In this document: one piece after another, positions 43,756 to 52,155 of the stretch
How positions within the stretch are numbered: the first letter of the stretch is position 1
Layout of the letters: every line of letters begins with the position of its first letter
DNA from: an uncultured Eubacteriales bacterium
GTDB taxonomy: Bacteria; Bacillota; Clostridia; Christensenellales; CAG-138
Assembly: GCA_902761365.1 (NCBI GenBank)
Contig: CACWJZ010000023.1
Span: 1 to 54,430 of the forward strand
Length of the DNA stretch: 54,430 nt
Direction: 5' to 3'
Notes under the pieces: generated by a model
Database searches by the model: none
What the model saw: the letters and a program-made list of their open reading frames with translations, nothing else
Told to the model about the DNA's origin: nothing
Translations under genes and position numbers: made by a program

Positions 43756-43785
43756 TTGCCATAAAACGTGACAATATGCTATACT
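43756..43785 (+). promoter_or_regulatory. Promoter of the dCMP deaminase gene
   Basis: TTGCCA (43756-43761), 18-base spacer, TATACT (43780-43785); leader about 21 bases with GGAGG. Confidence 0.8.
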
Positions 43786-43812
43786 AACCAAAATACCTTT
43801 GGAGGATGCGCT

Positions 43813-44232
43813 ATGGAACGGGTCAGCAAGCGGCAATACTATCTGGACATCGCGGCGGAGGTGGCGCGGCGGTCCACCTGCCTGCGGCGGCAGTACGGGG
43901 CCGTCATCGTGAAGAACGACGAGATCGTGGCCACCGGCTACAATGGCGCGCCCCGGGGCGACGAGAACTGCTGCGACGTGGGCGTCTGCTGGCGGGAGGC
44001 CCACGGCATCCCCCACGGGGAGCAGTACGAGAAGTGTGTGGCCGTCCACGCCGAGTGCAACGCCATCATTTCGGCCAGCCGCAACGAGATGCTGGGCTCC
44101 ACCCTGTACCTCTACGGCTTCGAGAACGGCAAGCCCCTCGTTAAGGCGGAACCCTGCGTCATGTGCTCCCGCATGATCAAGAACGCCGGCATCGCCATGG
44201 TCATCAACCAGACCGAGGATCGCCCCGTCTGA
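43813..44232 (+). CDS. Deoxycytidylate (dCMP) deaminase family protein
   Basis: A 139-residue zinc deaminase that would convert dCMP to dUMP for thymidylate synthesis. The zinc site is CVAVHAECNAI (His and catalytic Glu in HAE) and PCVMCSRM (two cysteines); further ligand-like cysteines in ENCCDVGVCWRE match the extra zinc site of ComEB-type dCMP deaminases. TTGGAGG lies eight bases before the ATG. It has its own promoter and no operon partner. An allosteric dCTP site is usual in the family but was not examined. Confidence 0.92.
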   Translation: MERVSKRQYYLDIAAEVARRSTCLRRQYGAVIVKNDEIVATGYNGAPRGDENCCDVGVCWREAHGIPHGEQYEKCVAVHAECNAIISASRNEMLGSTLYLYGFENGKPLVKAEPCVMCSRMIKNAGIAMVINQTEDRPV

Positions 44233-44270
44233 TCCTGCGATTTTTTGGGCCGAAAATCCCGTTTTTCCTC

Positions 44271-44299
44271 TTGACATTTCGGCCCCGGATGGCTACAAT
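44271..44299 (+). promoter_or_regulatory. Promoter of tRNA-Arg
   Basis: Consensus TTGACA (44271-44276), 17-base spacer, TACAAT (44294-44299), 35 bases before the tRNA. Confidence 0.85.
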
Positions 44300-44333
44300 A
44301 GATAAGCGTTCCGGGTGTGCTCGGAGCGGCAAT

Positions 44334-44409
44334 GCGCCCATAGCTCAGCGGATAGAGTGCCCGGCTACGAACCGGTAGGTCGAGAGTTCGAATCTCCCTG
44401 GGCGCGCCA
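44334..44409 (+). tRNA. tRNA-Arg, anticodon ACG
   Basis: A 76-base cloverleaf with acceptor stem GCGCCCA/TGGGCGC, D arm GCTC...GAGT, anticodon stem-loop around CTACGAA (anticodon ACG at 44367-44369), T arm with GTTCGAATC, discriminator G and encoded CCA. ACG is edited to ICG and reads CGU/CGC/CGA. The top pair of the anticodon stem (C-T) is a mismatch. A terminator follows at three bases. Confidence 0.95.
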
Positions 44410-44411
44410 AC

Positions 44412-44442
44412 AAAACAGACACCCCAATGGGGTGTCTGTTTT
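44412..44442 (+). terminator. Terminator of tRNA-Arg
   Basis: AAAACAGACACCCC, loop AAT, GGGGTGTCTGTTTT: a perfect 14-bp hairpin ending in T4, directly after the encoded CCA. Confidence 0.9.
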
Positions 44443-44450
44443 GCTATTGG

Positions 44451-44559
44451 GCGCGCCCGGGGAGATTCGAACTGGGTTCGGTAGTGAATCAGGCCCCAGT
44501 GGGGCCTTAGAGCCGAACCCTGAGCGAGCGTGAGCGAGTGTTCGAATCTCCCTGGGCGC
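44451..44559. repeat. Inverted and direct copies of the tRNA-Arg 3' end flanking a hairpin
   Basis: 44451-44473 is the reverse complement of tRNA bases 44385-44407 with one mismatch. 44540-44559 is an exact direct copy of tRNA bases 44386-44405. Between them lies a hairpin, GGGTTCGG (44474-44481) with CCGAACCC (44513-44520), enclosing AGGCCCC-AGT-GGGGCCT. No open frame is present. Confidence 0.85.
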
Positions 44560-44565
44560 ATACTT

Positions 44566-45240
44566 TTATCTCAGCACATACCTCAAGATCGCCACCGCCT
44601 GCAGGATGCTGCCCAGGAGCACAAAGAGGTGGAAGACGGAGTGGAACCAGCGATATTTTCCGCCGATGCCGTAGAGGATGGCGCCCACGGTGTAGGCGAT
44701 GCCGCCCGCAAGGAGCCAGTAGAAGCCAGCCTGGGTCATGGCCTCGATGGTCTGGGGCACGGCCAGGATGATGAGCCAGCCCATGGCGATATAGCAGACC
44801 ATGGACAGCACCTCGTATTTGTCTAGGTCGATGGCGGTCAGTGTGGTGGCCAGGGCCAGCAGCCCCCACTCAAGGCCGAAGAACACCCAGGCCAGGGCGG
44901 GGTGGAGGGGGCGGATGCCCGCCAGCAGGATGGGCGTGTAGGTGCCCGCGATCAGGGCGTAGATGGTGCAGTGGTCCAGCACCTGCATGACCTTTTTGGC
45001 CCGGCCGGGCTTGAGCCCGTGGTAGACACTGCTCATGGTGTAGAGCCAGATCATGGCGAGGCCATAGAGGATGGCGCTGACGATGCTCCAGGCGTCATGC
45101 TTGCAGGCGGACAGGATGATGCCCGCGATCAGCACGACGACACCGATCCCGCCGCCCACGATGTGGGTGACCATGTTCATGACTTCCTCGCCGTGGGTGT
45201 AGTCTGGGAGCTCCCGCTTGTCGATGGGCGTTCGTTTCAT
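44566..45240 (-). CDS. Hemolysin III family (PAQR-like) membrane protein
   Basis: A 224-residue seven-helix membrane protein. The pattern EEVMNMVTHIVGGGIGVVVLI starts the first helix; SSVYHGL (His of the metal site), LDHCTIYALIAGTYTP and the C-terminal WFHSVFHLFVLLGS are PAQR/HlyIII hallmarks, the three His sites fitting a zinc-dependent hydrolase core. Despite the name, members need not be haemolytic; roles in membrane lipid homeostasis are discussed. The ATG at 45240 has AGGTGG eight bases upstream; TATACT lies about 25 bases before it. Its 3' end meets the tRNA-derived repeats. Confidence 0.93.
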   Translation of the reverse strand: MKRTPIDKRELPDYTHGEEVMNMVTHIVGGGIGVVVLIAGIILSACKHDAWSIVSAILYGLAMIWLYTMSSVYHGLKPGRAKKVMQVLDHCTIYALIAGTYTPILLAGIRPLHPALAWVFFGLEWGLLALATTLTAIDLDKYEVLSMVCYIAMGWLIILAVPQTIEAMTQAGFYWLLAGGIAYTVGAILYGIGGKYRWFHSVFHLFVLLGSILQAVAILRYVLR

Positions 45241-45391
45241 GTATATCCACCTGCCTTTATACAAACAGTATAGCACGCTTTCCCGAAAAAAGGAATCGTC
45301 GTTTTTTTGCACGTCCTCGGCGGGACCATAGGAGCCGTTGCGTCCGGTGCTAATTATCCGTAAAAAATCGCCCTTTCCGCACAGGTCGGGA

Positions 45392-45421
45392 TTGCCTAAT
45401 GGGCCCCTGTGATGGTATACT
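45392..45421 (+). promoter_or_regulatory. Promoter of the CaCA antiporter gene
   Basis: TTGCCT (45392-45397), 18-base spacer, TATACT (45416-45421). Confidence 0.7.
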
Positions 45422-45460
45422 TAAGACAACACCTCAGATCAAGGAAAGGAACTGGGAAAA

Positions 45461-46438
45461 ATGCTGGTACCTGTTTTGTTGTTTCTTGTGGGATTCGGTT
45501 TGCTGATCAAGGGCGGCGACTGGTTCGTCGACGGCTCCGTGGGCATCGCACGGCGGTTCCACCTGCCGGAGCTGTTGATCGGCGCCACCATCGTGTCCAT
45601 CGGCACCACGCTGCCCGAGGTCATGGTCTCCAGCCAGGCGGCCATGGAGGGCAACGCCGGCATCAGCTACGGCAACGCCATCGGCTCCGTCATCTGCAAC
45701 GCCAGCCTTATCGCGGCCATCACCATCTCGGTCCGGCCCGGGAAGGTGAACCCCAAGTCCTTTGCGCTCCCCACGGCCTTCTTCTTCGCCGCGGCCGCTT
45801 CCTATGCCCTGGTGGCCTGGACCATGGGCCGCTTCCAGCGGTGGATGGGCATCCTGTACCTGGCTGCCTTCGTGGTCTATATGATCGTGTCCACCATGCA
45901 GATGAAGAAGCATCCGGAGCTGGCGGAGGAAGAGGAAGAGGAGGAAGCCGGCGGCAAGGCGAAGACCCTGTGGCAGGAGCTGCTGCTGCTGGTCGTGGGC
46001 GCGGTGGCCATCGCCATCGGCGCCCGGTTTCTGGTGGACAACGGCACCAAGATTGCCGCCGCCCTGGGCGTCCCCGATTCCGTCATCGGCCTCACCATGG
46101 TGGCCCTGGGCACCAGCCTGCCCGAACTCATCACCGCCATCACCAGCCTTGTGAAGGGCCACGGTTCCCTGTCCCTAGGCAACGTGATCGGCGCCAACCT
46201 GTTCAACATCATCCTGGTCAGCGGCACGGCCATCACCATCTCGCCCTTCGCCATCCCCGCGGAAAAGACCATCCTGAACGGCATCAATTCGAGCCTGGTC
46301 ATCGATCTGCCCATCATGCTGGGCGTGATGATGATCATGTGCCTGCCGACCCTGAGAAAGGGCGAACTCAAGCGCTGGCAGGGCATCCTGCTCCTGTGCA
46401 TCTACGTGGCCTTCACCATCTATCAGTTCGTTTCCTAA
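45461..46438 (+). CDS. Calcium/sodium antiporter (CaCA family, YrbG-like)
   Basis: A 325-residue cation exchanger with the internal duplication of the family. The alpha-1 repeat is GATIVSIGTTLPEVMVSSQAA, followed by GNAIGSVICNASL; the alpha-2 repeat is LTMVALGTSLPELITAITSL, followed by GNVIGANLFNI. The acidic residues in TLPE and SLPE and the GN motifs bind the ions. About ten helices are present. An acidic stretch (EEEEEEE, about 150) sits in the central cytoplasmic loop. The ribosome site is AAGGAAAGGAACTGGG. The gene is alone and ends at a terminator. Confidence 0.94.
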   Translation: MLVPVLLFLVGFGLLIKGGDWFVDGSVGIARRFHLPELLIGATIVSIGTTLPEVMVSSQAAMEGNAGISYGNAIGSVICNASLIAAITISVRPGKVNPKSFALPTAFFFAAAASYALVAWTMGRFQRWMGILYLAAFVVYMIVSTMQMKKHPELAEEEEEEEAGGKAKTLWQELLLLVVGAVAIAIGARFLVDNGTKIAAALGVPDSVIGLTMVALGTSLPELITAITSLVKGHGSLSLGNVIGANLFNIILVSGTAITISPFAIPAEKTILNGINSSLVIDLPIMLGVMMIMCLPTLRKGELKRWQGILLLCIYVAFTIYQFVS

Positions 46439-46455
46439 AGGAATAAGTAATCAAG

Positions 46456-46507
46456 ACGAGGGAGAGGGAGAGCGCTTCTAAAGGTTCTGGCCCTCTTCCT
46501 CGTTTTT
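46456..46507 (+). terminator. Terminator after the antiporter gene
   Basis: ACGAGG(G)AGAGGG pairs with CCCTCTTCCTCGT, with one bulge and a 22-base loop, followed by TTTT. The rest of the gap (46508-46635) shows no gene. Confidence 0.7.
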
Positions 46508-46635
46508 CTACTCACTGCACGTGGTCGTGCATAGTTGTGTTGATCAAATAATAAAAGGGATCACAAACCGGCATTGGACCGGTTCGAACCCCTCTTAAGC
46601 AATAAGGATAGGTCGTATTTGCGCCTTATAGACGC

Positions 46636-47076
46636 TTACCCCGCCAGTATCTCAAACCGGACCGCGCCGTCGAGGGCGGTGACGGCTAGGAGCAGGGATT
46701 CCAAGGAGCAGTTCATGCCGGAGGTCTCGGCGGCGATGGTGACCGCCGCACAGCCGTCGGTGGGGATGCTCTGGTTGATGGTGAGGATATTGGCCCCGGA
46801 GCGGGCGAAGACGGAGAGGACGTTGGAGAGCACGCCGGAGCGATTCTTGAGCAAGGCATAGAAGGTGATGATATGGCCGGTGGACATATCGGTGAAGGGC
46901 TGGATGGCGTCCCGATACTTATAGTAGGCGCTGCGACTGATGCCCACGGTCTTGGCTGCCTCGCCCGCCGTGCCGACCTCGCCCGCCCGCAGGAGCCGGT
47001 TCGCCTCGGCCACCTTCACAAAGATTTCCGGCAGCACCTCCGCCGCCACCAGATAATAGCGAGAACTGGTATTCAT
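46636..47076 (-). CDS. ACT-domain protein (PheB/UPF0735-like)
   Basis: A 146-residue regulatory protein. Residues 1-60 look like a small helix-turn-helix segment (VKVAEANRLLRAGEVGTAGEAAKTVGISRSAYYKYRD), and residues 70-146 form an ACT domain (ITFYALLKNRSGVLSNVLSVFARSGANILTINQS). The start at 47076 follows GGAGGAAAGACC. It is the downstream gene of a two-gene unit with homoserine dehydrogenase, separated by 33 bases. Since that enzyme lacks its own ACT domain, this protein may sense an amino acid for it. UPF0735 members often neighbour hom or phe genes. Confidence 0.9.
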   Translation of the reverse strand: MNTSSRYYLVAAEVLPEIFVKVAEANRLLRAGEVGTAGEAAKTVGISRSAYYKYRDAIQPFTDMSTGHIITFYALLKNRSGVLSNVLSVFARSGANILTINQSIPTDGCAAVTIAAETSGMNCSLESLLLAVTALDGAVRFEILAG

Positions 47077-47109
47077 GGTCTTTCCTCCTTTTCGATTCAC
47101 AGGGGCATA

Positions 47110-48216
47110 TCACAGCATGCCGTAGGGCAGGTGCGCCAGCAGCGCACCGGGGTCGATCTCGGACACGGCGGCAAAGGCCTCCAGGGCATCCGCGACGGTC
47201 TCCTGACGGACCGCATAGCGGCCATAGCTGCGGAACAGCCAGGTCTTGGGCTCGCCGTCGTTGCAGATGGGCAGGGGCGCTACCTCCCGGTCGCTGTAGA
47301 AGGACGCGGCGCCGCCGGCGATCTGCAGGCAATCCGCCAGCACGTTGGACGCCGTGGGCCAGCCGCCCGCCCCGGCGCCGGAAAAGCTCTGCTTGCCGAT
47401 GCGTCCCGCGTATAGAGACACCAGGTTGGCGCTGCCGTTGGTCTGGGCCTCCGGCGTGGCGGCGGGGAAGAGGGTGGGGCATACGAAGGCGCTGACGGCA
47501 TCGCCCTTCTTCTCGGCCCGGGCGATCAGCTTCCAGACCAGGCCCCGTTCACGGGCCCAGGCGATGTCCGCCACGGTCATGCGGGAGATGCCGATGCAGG
47601 GGATGTCCTGCTCCCGCAGCAGGGCGGAGAAGGCCAGATTGGCGCTCAGCACCAGCTTGCGCCGGGCGTCGTAGCCCTCCACGTCGTCGGTGGGGTCGGC
47701 CTCGGCATAGCCCAGCTGCTGGGCTTCCTTCAGCAGCTCGCCATAGGCGGCGTTGCGGGCCGTCATCTCCGACAGGATATAGTTGGTGGTGCCGTTCAAT
47801 ATCCCCTCCACGGCGGTGATTTTGTCCATCCGCGCCACCCGGCCGATGGAGCTCAGCCAGGGGATGCCGCCGCCCGCTGCCGCTGTGCACCGCAGGCACA
47901 CGCCGTTTTCCGCGGCCAAATTCACCAGCTCCCGGTAGTAGGCGCAGACCACCGCCTTGTTGGCGGTCACCACGTGCTTCTTCGCCCGCAGCGCCGAGGA
48001 GATGTATTCATAGGCCGGATGGATGCCGCCGATGAGCTCCACCACCAGCTCGATGGTCGCATCGTTCAGGATCTCCTCAAAGGAGCTCACCTCCCGGCAT
48101 ACGAGGCCCCGGGGGCGGCGGGTGAGGAGCGTGTTGACCTTCAGGGTCGGCTGCTCCTCGCACAGGGCATAGAACGCCTTGCCCACGGTCCCGTAGCCCA
48201 GCAATCCGATCTGCAT
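47110..48216 (-). CDS. hom: Homoserine dehydrogenase without ACT domain
   Basis: NAD(P)-dependent reduction of aspartate semialdehyde to homoserine. The 368-residue protein has the nucleotide loop GLLGYGTVGKAF, catalytic-domain motifs VVTANKAVVC, AAAGGGIPWLSSI and GILNGTTNYILSEMT, and YAEADPTDDVEGYDARRKL, all diagnostic. The C-terminal ACT domain found in many Hom proteins is missing; the protein ends near residue 368. Two ATG codons are possible; the one at 48216 has GGAGG seven bases upstream, the one at 48222 has it too close. Transcribed divergently from thrC. Confidence 0.95.
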   Translation of the reverse strand: MQIGLLGYGTVGKAFYALCEEQPTLKVNTLLTRRPRGLVCREVSSFEEILNDATIELVVELIGGIHPAYEYISSALRAKKHVVTANKAVVCAYYRELVNLAAENGVCLRCTAAAGGGIPWLSSIGRVARMDKITAVEGILNGTTNYILSEMTARNAAYGELLKEAQQLGYAEADPTDDVEGYDARRKLVLSANLAFSALLREQDIPCIGISRMTVADIAWARERGLVWKLIARAEKKGDAVSAFVCPTLFPAATPEAQTNGSANLVSLYAGRIGKQSFSGAGAGGWPTASNVLADCLQIAGGAASFYSDREVAPLPICNDGEPKTWLFRSYGRYAVRQETVADALEAFAAVSEIDPGALLAHLPYGML

Positions 48217-48269
48217 GCCCATGCCTCCTTTCCGTGCTTTTCTTCGGGTTGTCCGCGATAGAAAAACAC

Positions 48270-48298
48270 TTGACTTTCGTTAGCAGACAATATATCAT
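48270..48298 (+). promoter_or_regulatory. Promoter of thrC-thrH
   Basis: TTGACT (48270-48275), 17-base spacer, TATCAT (48293-48298). No T-box or other structured leader is apparent in the ~58-base 5' end. The divergent hom promoter must lie in the same 146-base gap but is less clear. Confidence 0.7.
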
Positions 48299-48362
48299 AT
48301 ACCATAATGAAAAGCAAGACTTTTTTCTCCGCATCGGCGTGAGAGAAAACATAAGGAGCCAT

Positions 48363-49850
48363 ATGATCTACCAAAGCACGCGAAACAACGACCTGAAGGC
48401 GTCCAGCGCCCAGGCGATCCTGGACGGCATGGCCGGGGACGGAGGTCTGTACAGCCCCGCGTCCCTCGACGATGCGGCGCTCGACTGGAAAGCCCTGCTG
48501 CCCCTCGACACCCAGGGCATGGCGGTGAAGATCCTGTCCGCCCTGCTGCCCTCGTTCAGCGAGGCGGAGATGGCGGCCCTGGTCCGGCGCGCCTACGCAG
48601 GTAAATTCGAGACCGATGAGCTGACGCCCACGGTGACCGTGGGGGAGGACACCGTTTTGGAGCTCTTCCGCGGCCCCACCAGCGCTTTTAAAGATGTAGC
48701 GCTGTCCATGCTGCCGGTGCTCATGACCGCTGCCCGGGAGAAGTGCGGCGTCAGCGACGAGATCCTTATCCTGACCGCCACCAGCGGCGACACGGGCAAG
48801 GCGGCTATGGAGGGCTTTCGGAACGTGCCCGGCACCCGGATCATGGTCTTCTACCCCTATGGCGGCGTCAGCCCCGTGCAACAGGCTCAGATGGCCACCC
48901 AGGATGGGGACAACGTCTGCGTCTGCTCGGTCCGCGGCAACTTCGACGACGCCCAGACCGGGGTGAAGCGCATCTTCGCCGCCGTGGCGCGGGAGAAGCT
49001 GCTGGCCGGCAAGGGCGTGCGCCTGTCCTCGGCCAACTCCATCAACATCGGTCGCCTGGCGCCCCAGGTGGTATACTACTTCAGAGCCTACGCGAACCTG
49101 GTCCAGAGCGGCCGGATCGCCCTGGGAGACCCGGTAGACTATGTGGTGCCCACCGGCAACTTCGGCGACATCCTGGCCGGGTACTTCGCCCGGGAGCTGG
49201 GCCTACCCGTGGGTCGGCTGGTGTGCGCCTCCAACGCCAACAACATCCTGACCGACTTTCTGACGACCGGCGTCTACGACCGCAATCGGCCCTTCTACCG
49301 GACGGTCTCGCCCTCCATGGACATCCTGGTGTCCAGCAATCTGGAACGGCTGCTGTTCCTGCTCTCCAAGGACGCCCAGTTGGTGGCGAGACTCATGGAT
49401 TCCCTGGGGAAGACGGGGGCGTATTCCGTCCCAGCCTCCCTGAAGAAGCAGCTGGATAGCCTGTTCTATGCGGGCAGCTGTGACGATGAGGGCACCAAGC
49501 GGGCCATCGGCCAGGTCTGGCAGCAGTACGGGTATCTCATGGACACCCATACGGCGGTGGCCTATGACGTGGCCCAGCAGTACAAGGCCGCCTGTCCCGG
49601 CCATGGGCCCGTGGTGATCCTGTCCACGGCCTCCCCCTATAAGTTCCCGGCGGCGGTCTTGGAGGCCCTGGGCGAGGACCCGGGGGAGGACGAATTCAAG
49701 GCCATGGAGCGGCTTCAGGACCGGACGGGCGTGCCCATGCCGAAGAACCTGAGGAACCTGCGGGAACGGCCCGTGCGGCACCGAGACGTGATCGAGCCGG
49801 GGGAGATGCTGAGCTACGTGTTGGAAAAAGCGGCGGGGAAGGAGAGATAG
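48363..49850 (+). CDS. thrC: Threonine synthase
   Basis: PLP enzyme converting O-phosphohomoserine to L-threonine. The 495-residue protein opens MIYQSTRNNDLKASSAQAILDGMAGDGGLYSP and has the PLP lysine in FRGPTSAFKDVALSMLP, with TATSGDTGKAAMEGF and SANSINIGRLAPQVVYYF as conserved motifs. The ATG at 48363 is chosen for its AAGGAG site and match to relatives. It lies one base before thrH and divergent from hom, forming a compact threonine locus. Confidence 0.96.
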   Translation: MIYQSTRNNDLKASSAQAILDGMAGDGGLYSPASLDDAALDWKALLPLDTQGMAVKILSALLPSFSEAEMAALVRRAYAGKFETDELTPTVTVGEDTVLELFRGPTSAFKDVALSMLPVLMTAAREKCGVSDEILILTATSGDTGKAAMEGFRNVPGTRIMVFYPYGGVSPVQQAQMATQDGDNVCVCSVRGNFDDAQTGVKRIFAAVAREKLLAGKGVRLSSANSINIGRLAPQVVYYFRAYANLVQSGRIALGDPVDYVVPTGNFGDILAGYFARELGLPVGRLVCASNANNILTDFLTTGVYDRNRPFYRTVSPSMDILVSSNLERLLFLLSKDAQLVARLMDSLGKTGAYSVPASLKKQLDSLFYAGSCDDEGTKRAIGQVWQQYGYLMDTHTAVAYDVAQQYKAACPGHGPVVILSTASPYKFPAAVLEALGEDPGEDEFKAMERLQDRTGVPMPKNLRNLRERPVRHRDVIEPGEMLSYVLEKAAGKER

Positions 49851-49851
49851 C

Positions 49852-50454
49852 ATGGATCTGGTTTGCTTGGATATGGAGGGCGTGCTGACGCCCGAAATCT
49901 GGATAGAGTTTTCCCGGGTCAGCGGCATCCCGGAGCTTCGGCGCACCACCCGGGACGAGCCGGACTACCGCAAGCTCATGCACTGGCGCATGGGCATCCT
50001 GAAGGAGCACGGCCTGGGGTTGAAGGAGATACAGGCCGTCATCGACGAGATCGAGCCTTTGCCCGGCGCCCGGGCCTTTCTGGACGCCCTGCGGGACCGG
50101 GCCCAGGCGGTGATCCTCAGCGATACCTTTCAGGAGTTCGCCAAGCCCCTCCTGGACAAGCTGGGCCGCCCCACCATCTTCTGCAACTCCCTGGTAGTGT
50201 CTGAGCACGGCGAGATCACCGACATCCGCATGCGCTGCCGTGATTCCAAGCTTTCCACCGTCCGTGCCCTGCAGAGCGTGGGCTTTGAAACCATCGCCGT
50301 GGGCGACAGCTACAACGATCTCGACATGCTCCAGGCCAGCAAGGCGGGCTTCCTCTTCCGCACCACGGATCAAATCCGGGCCGCCTACCCCCAGCTTCCC
50401 GCCTTCACCGAATACGACGATTTGCTGTTCGCCATCACGGGAGCTCTTTCGTAA
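49852..50454 (+). CDS. thrH: ThrH: phosphoserine phosphatase / homoserine phosphotransferase
   Basis: A 200-residue HAD-family protein matching ThrH, which can transfer phosphate from phosphoserine to homoserine. The motif I LDMEGVLTPEIW, with Glu where most HAD enzymes have the second Asp, is typical of ThrH. Motif II is ILSDTFQEF, motif III lies near RCRDSKLSTV and motif IV is VGDSYNDLDML. It begins one base after thrC. No homoserine kinase (thrB) is seen in the window, so ThrH probably makes the phosphohomoserine used by thrC. Confidence 0.92.
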   Translation: MDLVCLDMEGVLTPEIWIEFSRVSGIPELRRTTRDEPDYRKLMHWRMGILKEHGLGLKEIQAVIDEIEPLPGARAFLDALRDRAQAVILSDTFQEFAKPLLDKLGRPTIFCNSLVVSEHGEITDIRMRCRDSKLSTVRALQSVGFETIAVGDSYNDLDMLQASKAGFLFRTTDQIRAAYPQLPAFTEYDDLLFAITGALS

Positions 50455-50484
50455 ACGAACCGCATAAGGAGTATACCCTGGACT

Positions 50485-50527
50485 ATCCTGTAAAAGCCCC
50501 TTCACAGGGCCTGTTTACAGGATTTTC
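50485..50527 (+). terminator. Terminator after thrH
   Basis: ATCCTGTAAA pairs with TTTACAGGAT, with inner GCCC/GGGC, followed by TTTC. The hairpin ends the thrC-thrH transcript before the Y-family polymerase gene. Confidence 0.8.
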
Positions 50528-50586
50528 TGCTGTACCGGGGCATCGGGATGTGGTATTCTATAGAAAACGGGAAAGGAGGCGCGGAT

Positions 50587-52083
50587 ATGGAGAATCGCTG
50601 GTATGCGGCCATCGATCTAAAATCCTTCTATGCCTCCGTGGAGTGCGTGGAGCGGGGGCTGGACCCTCTGGACACCCTGCTGGTGGTGGCGGACGAGAGC
50701 CGGTCGCAGAAGACCATCTGCCTGGCCGTATCCCCCGCCCTGAAGGCCTACGGCATCCCCGGCCGGCCCCGCCTCTTCGAGGTGGAGGAGAGCATGCGCA
50801 AGGTGAACACCCTGCGCCAGATGGCCGCCCCGCGACGTAGGCTGGCGGGCAGCTCCACCTTCGCCCACGAGCTGCAGGCGGATCTGAGCCTGGCGGCGGA
50901 GTATATCACCGCGCGCCCTCAGATGCGCAAGTATGTGGCCTGCAGCGCCCAAATATACGGCATCTACCTTCGCTATGTGGCACCGGAGGACATCCACGTT
51001 TATTCCATCGACGAGGTGTTCATCGACCTGACCCGGTACCTCAACACCTATGGCCTCACGCCCCGGGCGCTGACGGAGCGGATGATGGAGGAGGTGCTGC
51101 GGGAGACCGGCATCACCGCCACGGCGGGCATCGGCACCAACCTGTACCTGGCCAAGGTGGCCATGGACATCGTGGCCAAGCACGCCGCCCCCAACGAGCA
51201 CGGAGCCCGGGTGGCGGAGCTGGATGAATGGAGCTATCGCAGGGAGCTGTGGGACCATCGGCCCCTCACCGACTTTTGGCGGGTGGGCCGGGGCACCGCC
51301 CGGCGGCTGGAGAGCCGGGGCATCTACACCATGGGTGACATCGCCCGCATGTCCCTGGACGCGGAGGACACCCTCTACAAGATCTTCGGCGTGAATGCGG
51401 AGTTGCTCATCGACCACGCCTGGGGCCACGAACCCTGCACCCTGGATGTGATCAAGGCCTATACGCCGGAGTCCAAAAGCGTGTGCGGCGGGCAGGTGCT
51501 CATGCGGCCGTACGCCTTCCGGGAGGCCCGGCTCATCGTCGGGGAGATGGCGGAAAAGCTGTCCATGGACCTGGTTTCCAAGGGGCTGCAGGCGGGGGAG
51601 GTGGGCCTGTACGTGTGCTACGACGTGGAGAACCTGGCCGGAGCCGCTCCTTACCATGGAGAGGTGGTCATGGACTACTATGGCCGCCCCATGCCCAAGC
51701 CAACCCACGGCGGCCATCGCTTCCGGGAACCCACCGCCTCCACCAAAAGCATCGTGGCGGCTATAGCAGCCATCTTCGACAAGGTGGTGGACCCCACGCT
51801 GACGGTGCGCCGCATCCATGTCTTCGCCGGGCGGCTCAAGGAGGTGGGAACGGACCCGATGGGCGGCCGCAGCGAGCAGCTGGACCTCTTCACCGACCCG
51901 GAGGCGGAGGAACAGGCGCGGCAGGCACGAGAAGTCCAACAGCAACGGGAGCACAAGGCCCAGCAAGCGGTGTTGGACATCCGCAAGCGGTTCGGCGGCA
52001 ACGCCATCCTAAAGGGCATGGACCTGAAGGAGGAAGCCACCACCAGGGACCGTAACGAGCAGATCGGTGGACACAAGGCTTGA
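50587..52083 (+). CDS. Y-family DNA polymerase (UmuC/UvrX-like)
   Basis: Translesion DNA polymerase of 498 residues. Catalytic acids are Asp in AAIDLKSFYASVECV and the SIDEVFIDLT pair (about 145-150); the little-finger domain follows after the helix-hairpin-helix GRGTARRLESRGIYTMGDIARM. At residues 431-435 stands QLDLF, a beta-clamp binding pentapeptide, then a charged helical tail to the end. The firmicute branch with long C-terminus (UvrX or UmuC-like) fits better than DinB. AAAGGAGG is seven bases before the ATG. No LexA-type box is obvious upstream. Confidence 0.93.
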   Translation: MENRWYAAIDLKSFYASVECVERGLDPLDTLLVVADESRSQKTICLAVSPALKAYGIPGRPRLFEVEESMRKVNTLRQMAAPRRRLAGSSTFAHELQADLSLAAEYITARPQMRKYVACSAQIYGIYLRYVAPEDIHVYSIDEVFIDLTRYLNTYGLTPRALTERMMEEVLRETGITATAGIGTNLYLAKVAMDIVAKHAAPNEHGARVAELDEWSYRRELWDHRPLTDFWRVGRGTARRLESRGIYTMGDIARMSLDAEDTLYKIFGVNAELLIDHAWGHEPCTLDVIKAYTPESKSVCGGQVLMRPYAFREARLIVGEMAEKLSMDLVSKGLQAGEVGLYVCYDVENLAGAAPYHGEVVMDYYGRPMPKPTHGGHRFREPTASTKSIVAAIAAIFDKVVDPTLTVRRIHVFAGRLKEVGTDPMGGRSEQLDLFTDPEAEEQARQAREVQQQREHKAQQAVLDIRKRFGGNAILKGMDLKEEATTRDRNEQIGGHKA

Positions 52084-52109
52084 AGTGCGAGAAATGTTTT
52101 TATACAACA

Positions 52110-52135
52110 AAAGGACCGCCTGGTGGCGGTCCTTT
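52110..52135. terminator. Bidirectional terminator between convergent genes
   Basis: AAAGGACCGCC, loop TGGT, GGCGGTCCTTT; A and T flanks on both sides. Confidence 0.85.
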
Positions 52136-52155
52136 GCGTGTGGGGTAACCGGTCG

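Noticed and set aside
46580..46605. T-arm-like sequence GGTTCGAACCC, suggesting a tRNA
   Set aside because: No acceptor stem, D arm or anticodon arm can be built around it. At most it is a tRNA fragment.
48217..48362. T-box or threonine attenuator ahead of thrC
   Set aside because: The leader is only about 58 bases, with no T-box sequence, no terminator hairpin and no run of Thr codons.
50528..50586. LexA/SOS operator upstream of the Y-family polymerase
   Set aside because: No CGAAC-N4-GTTCG or similar dyad is present near the promoter region, so damage induction is not supported by sequence.
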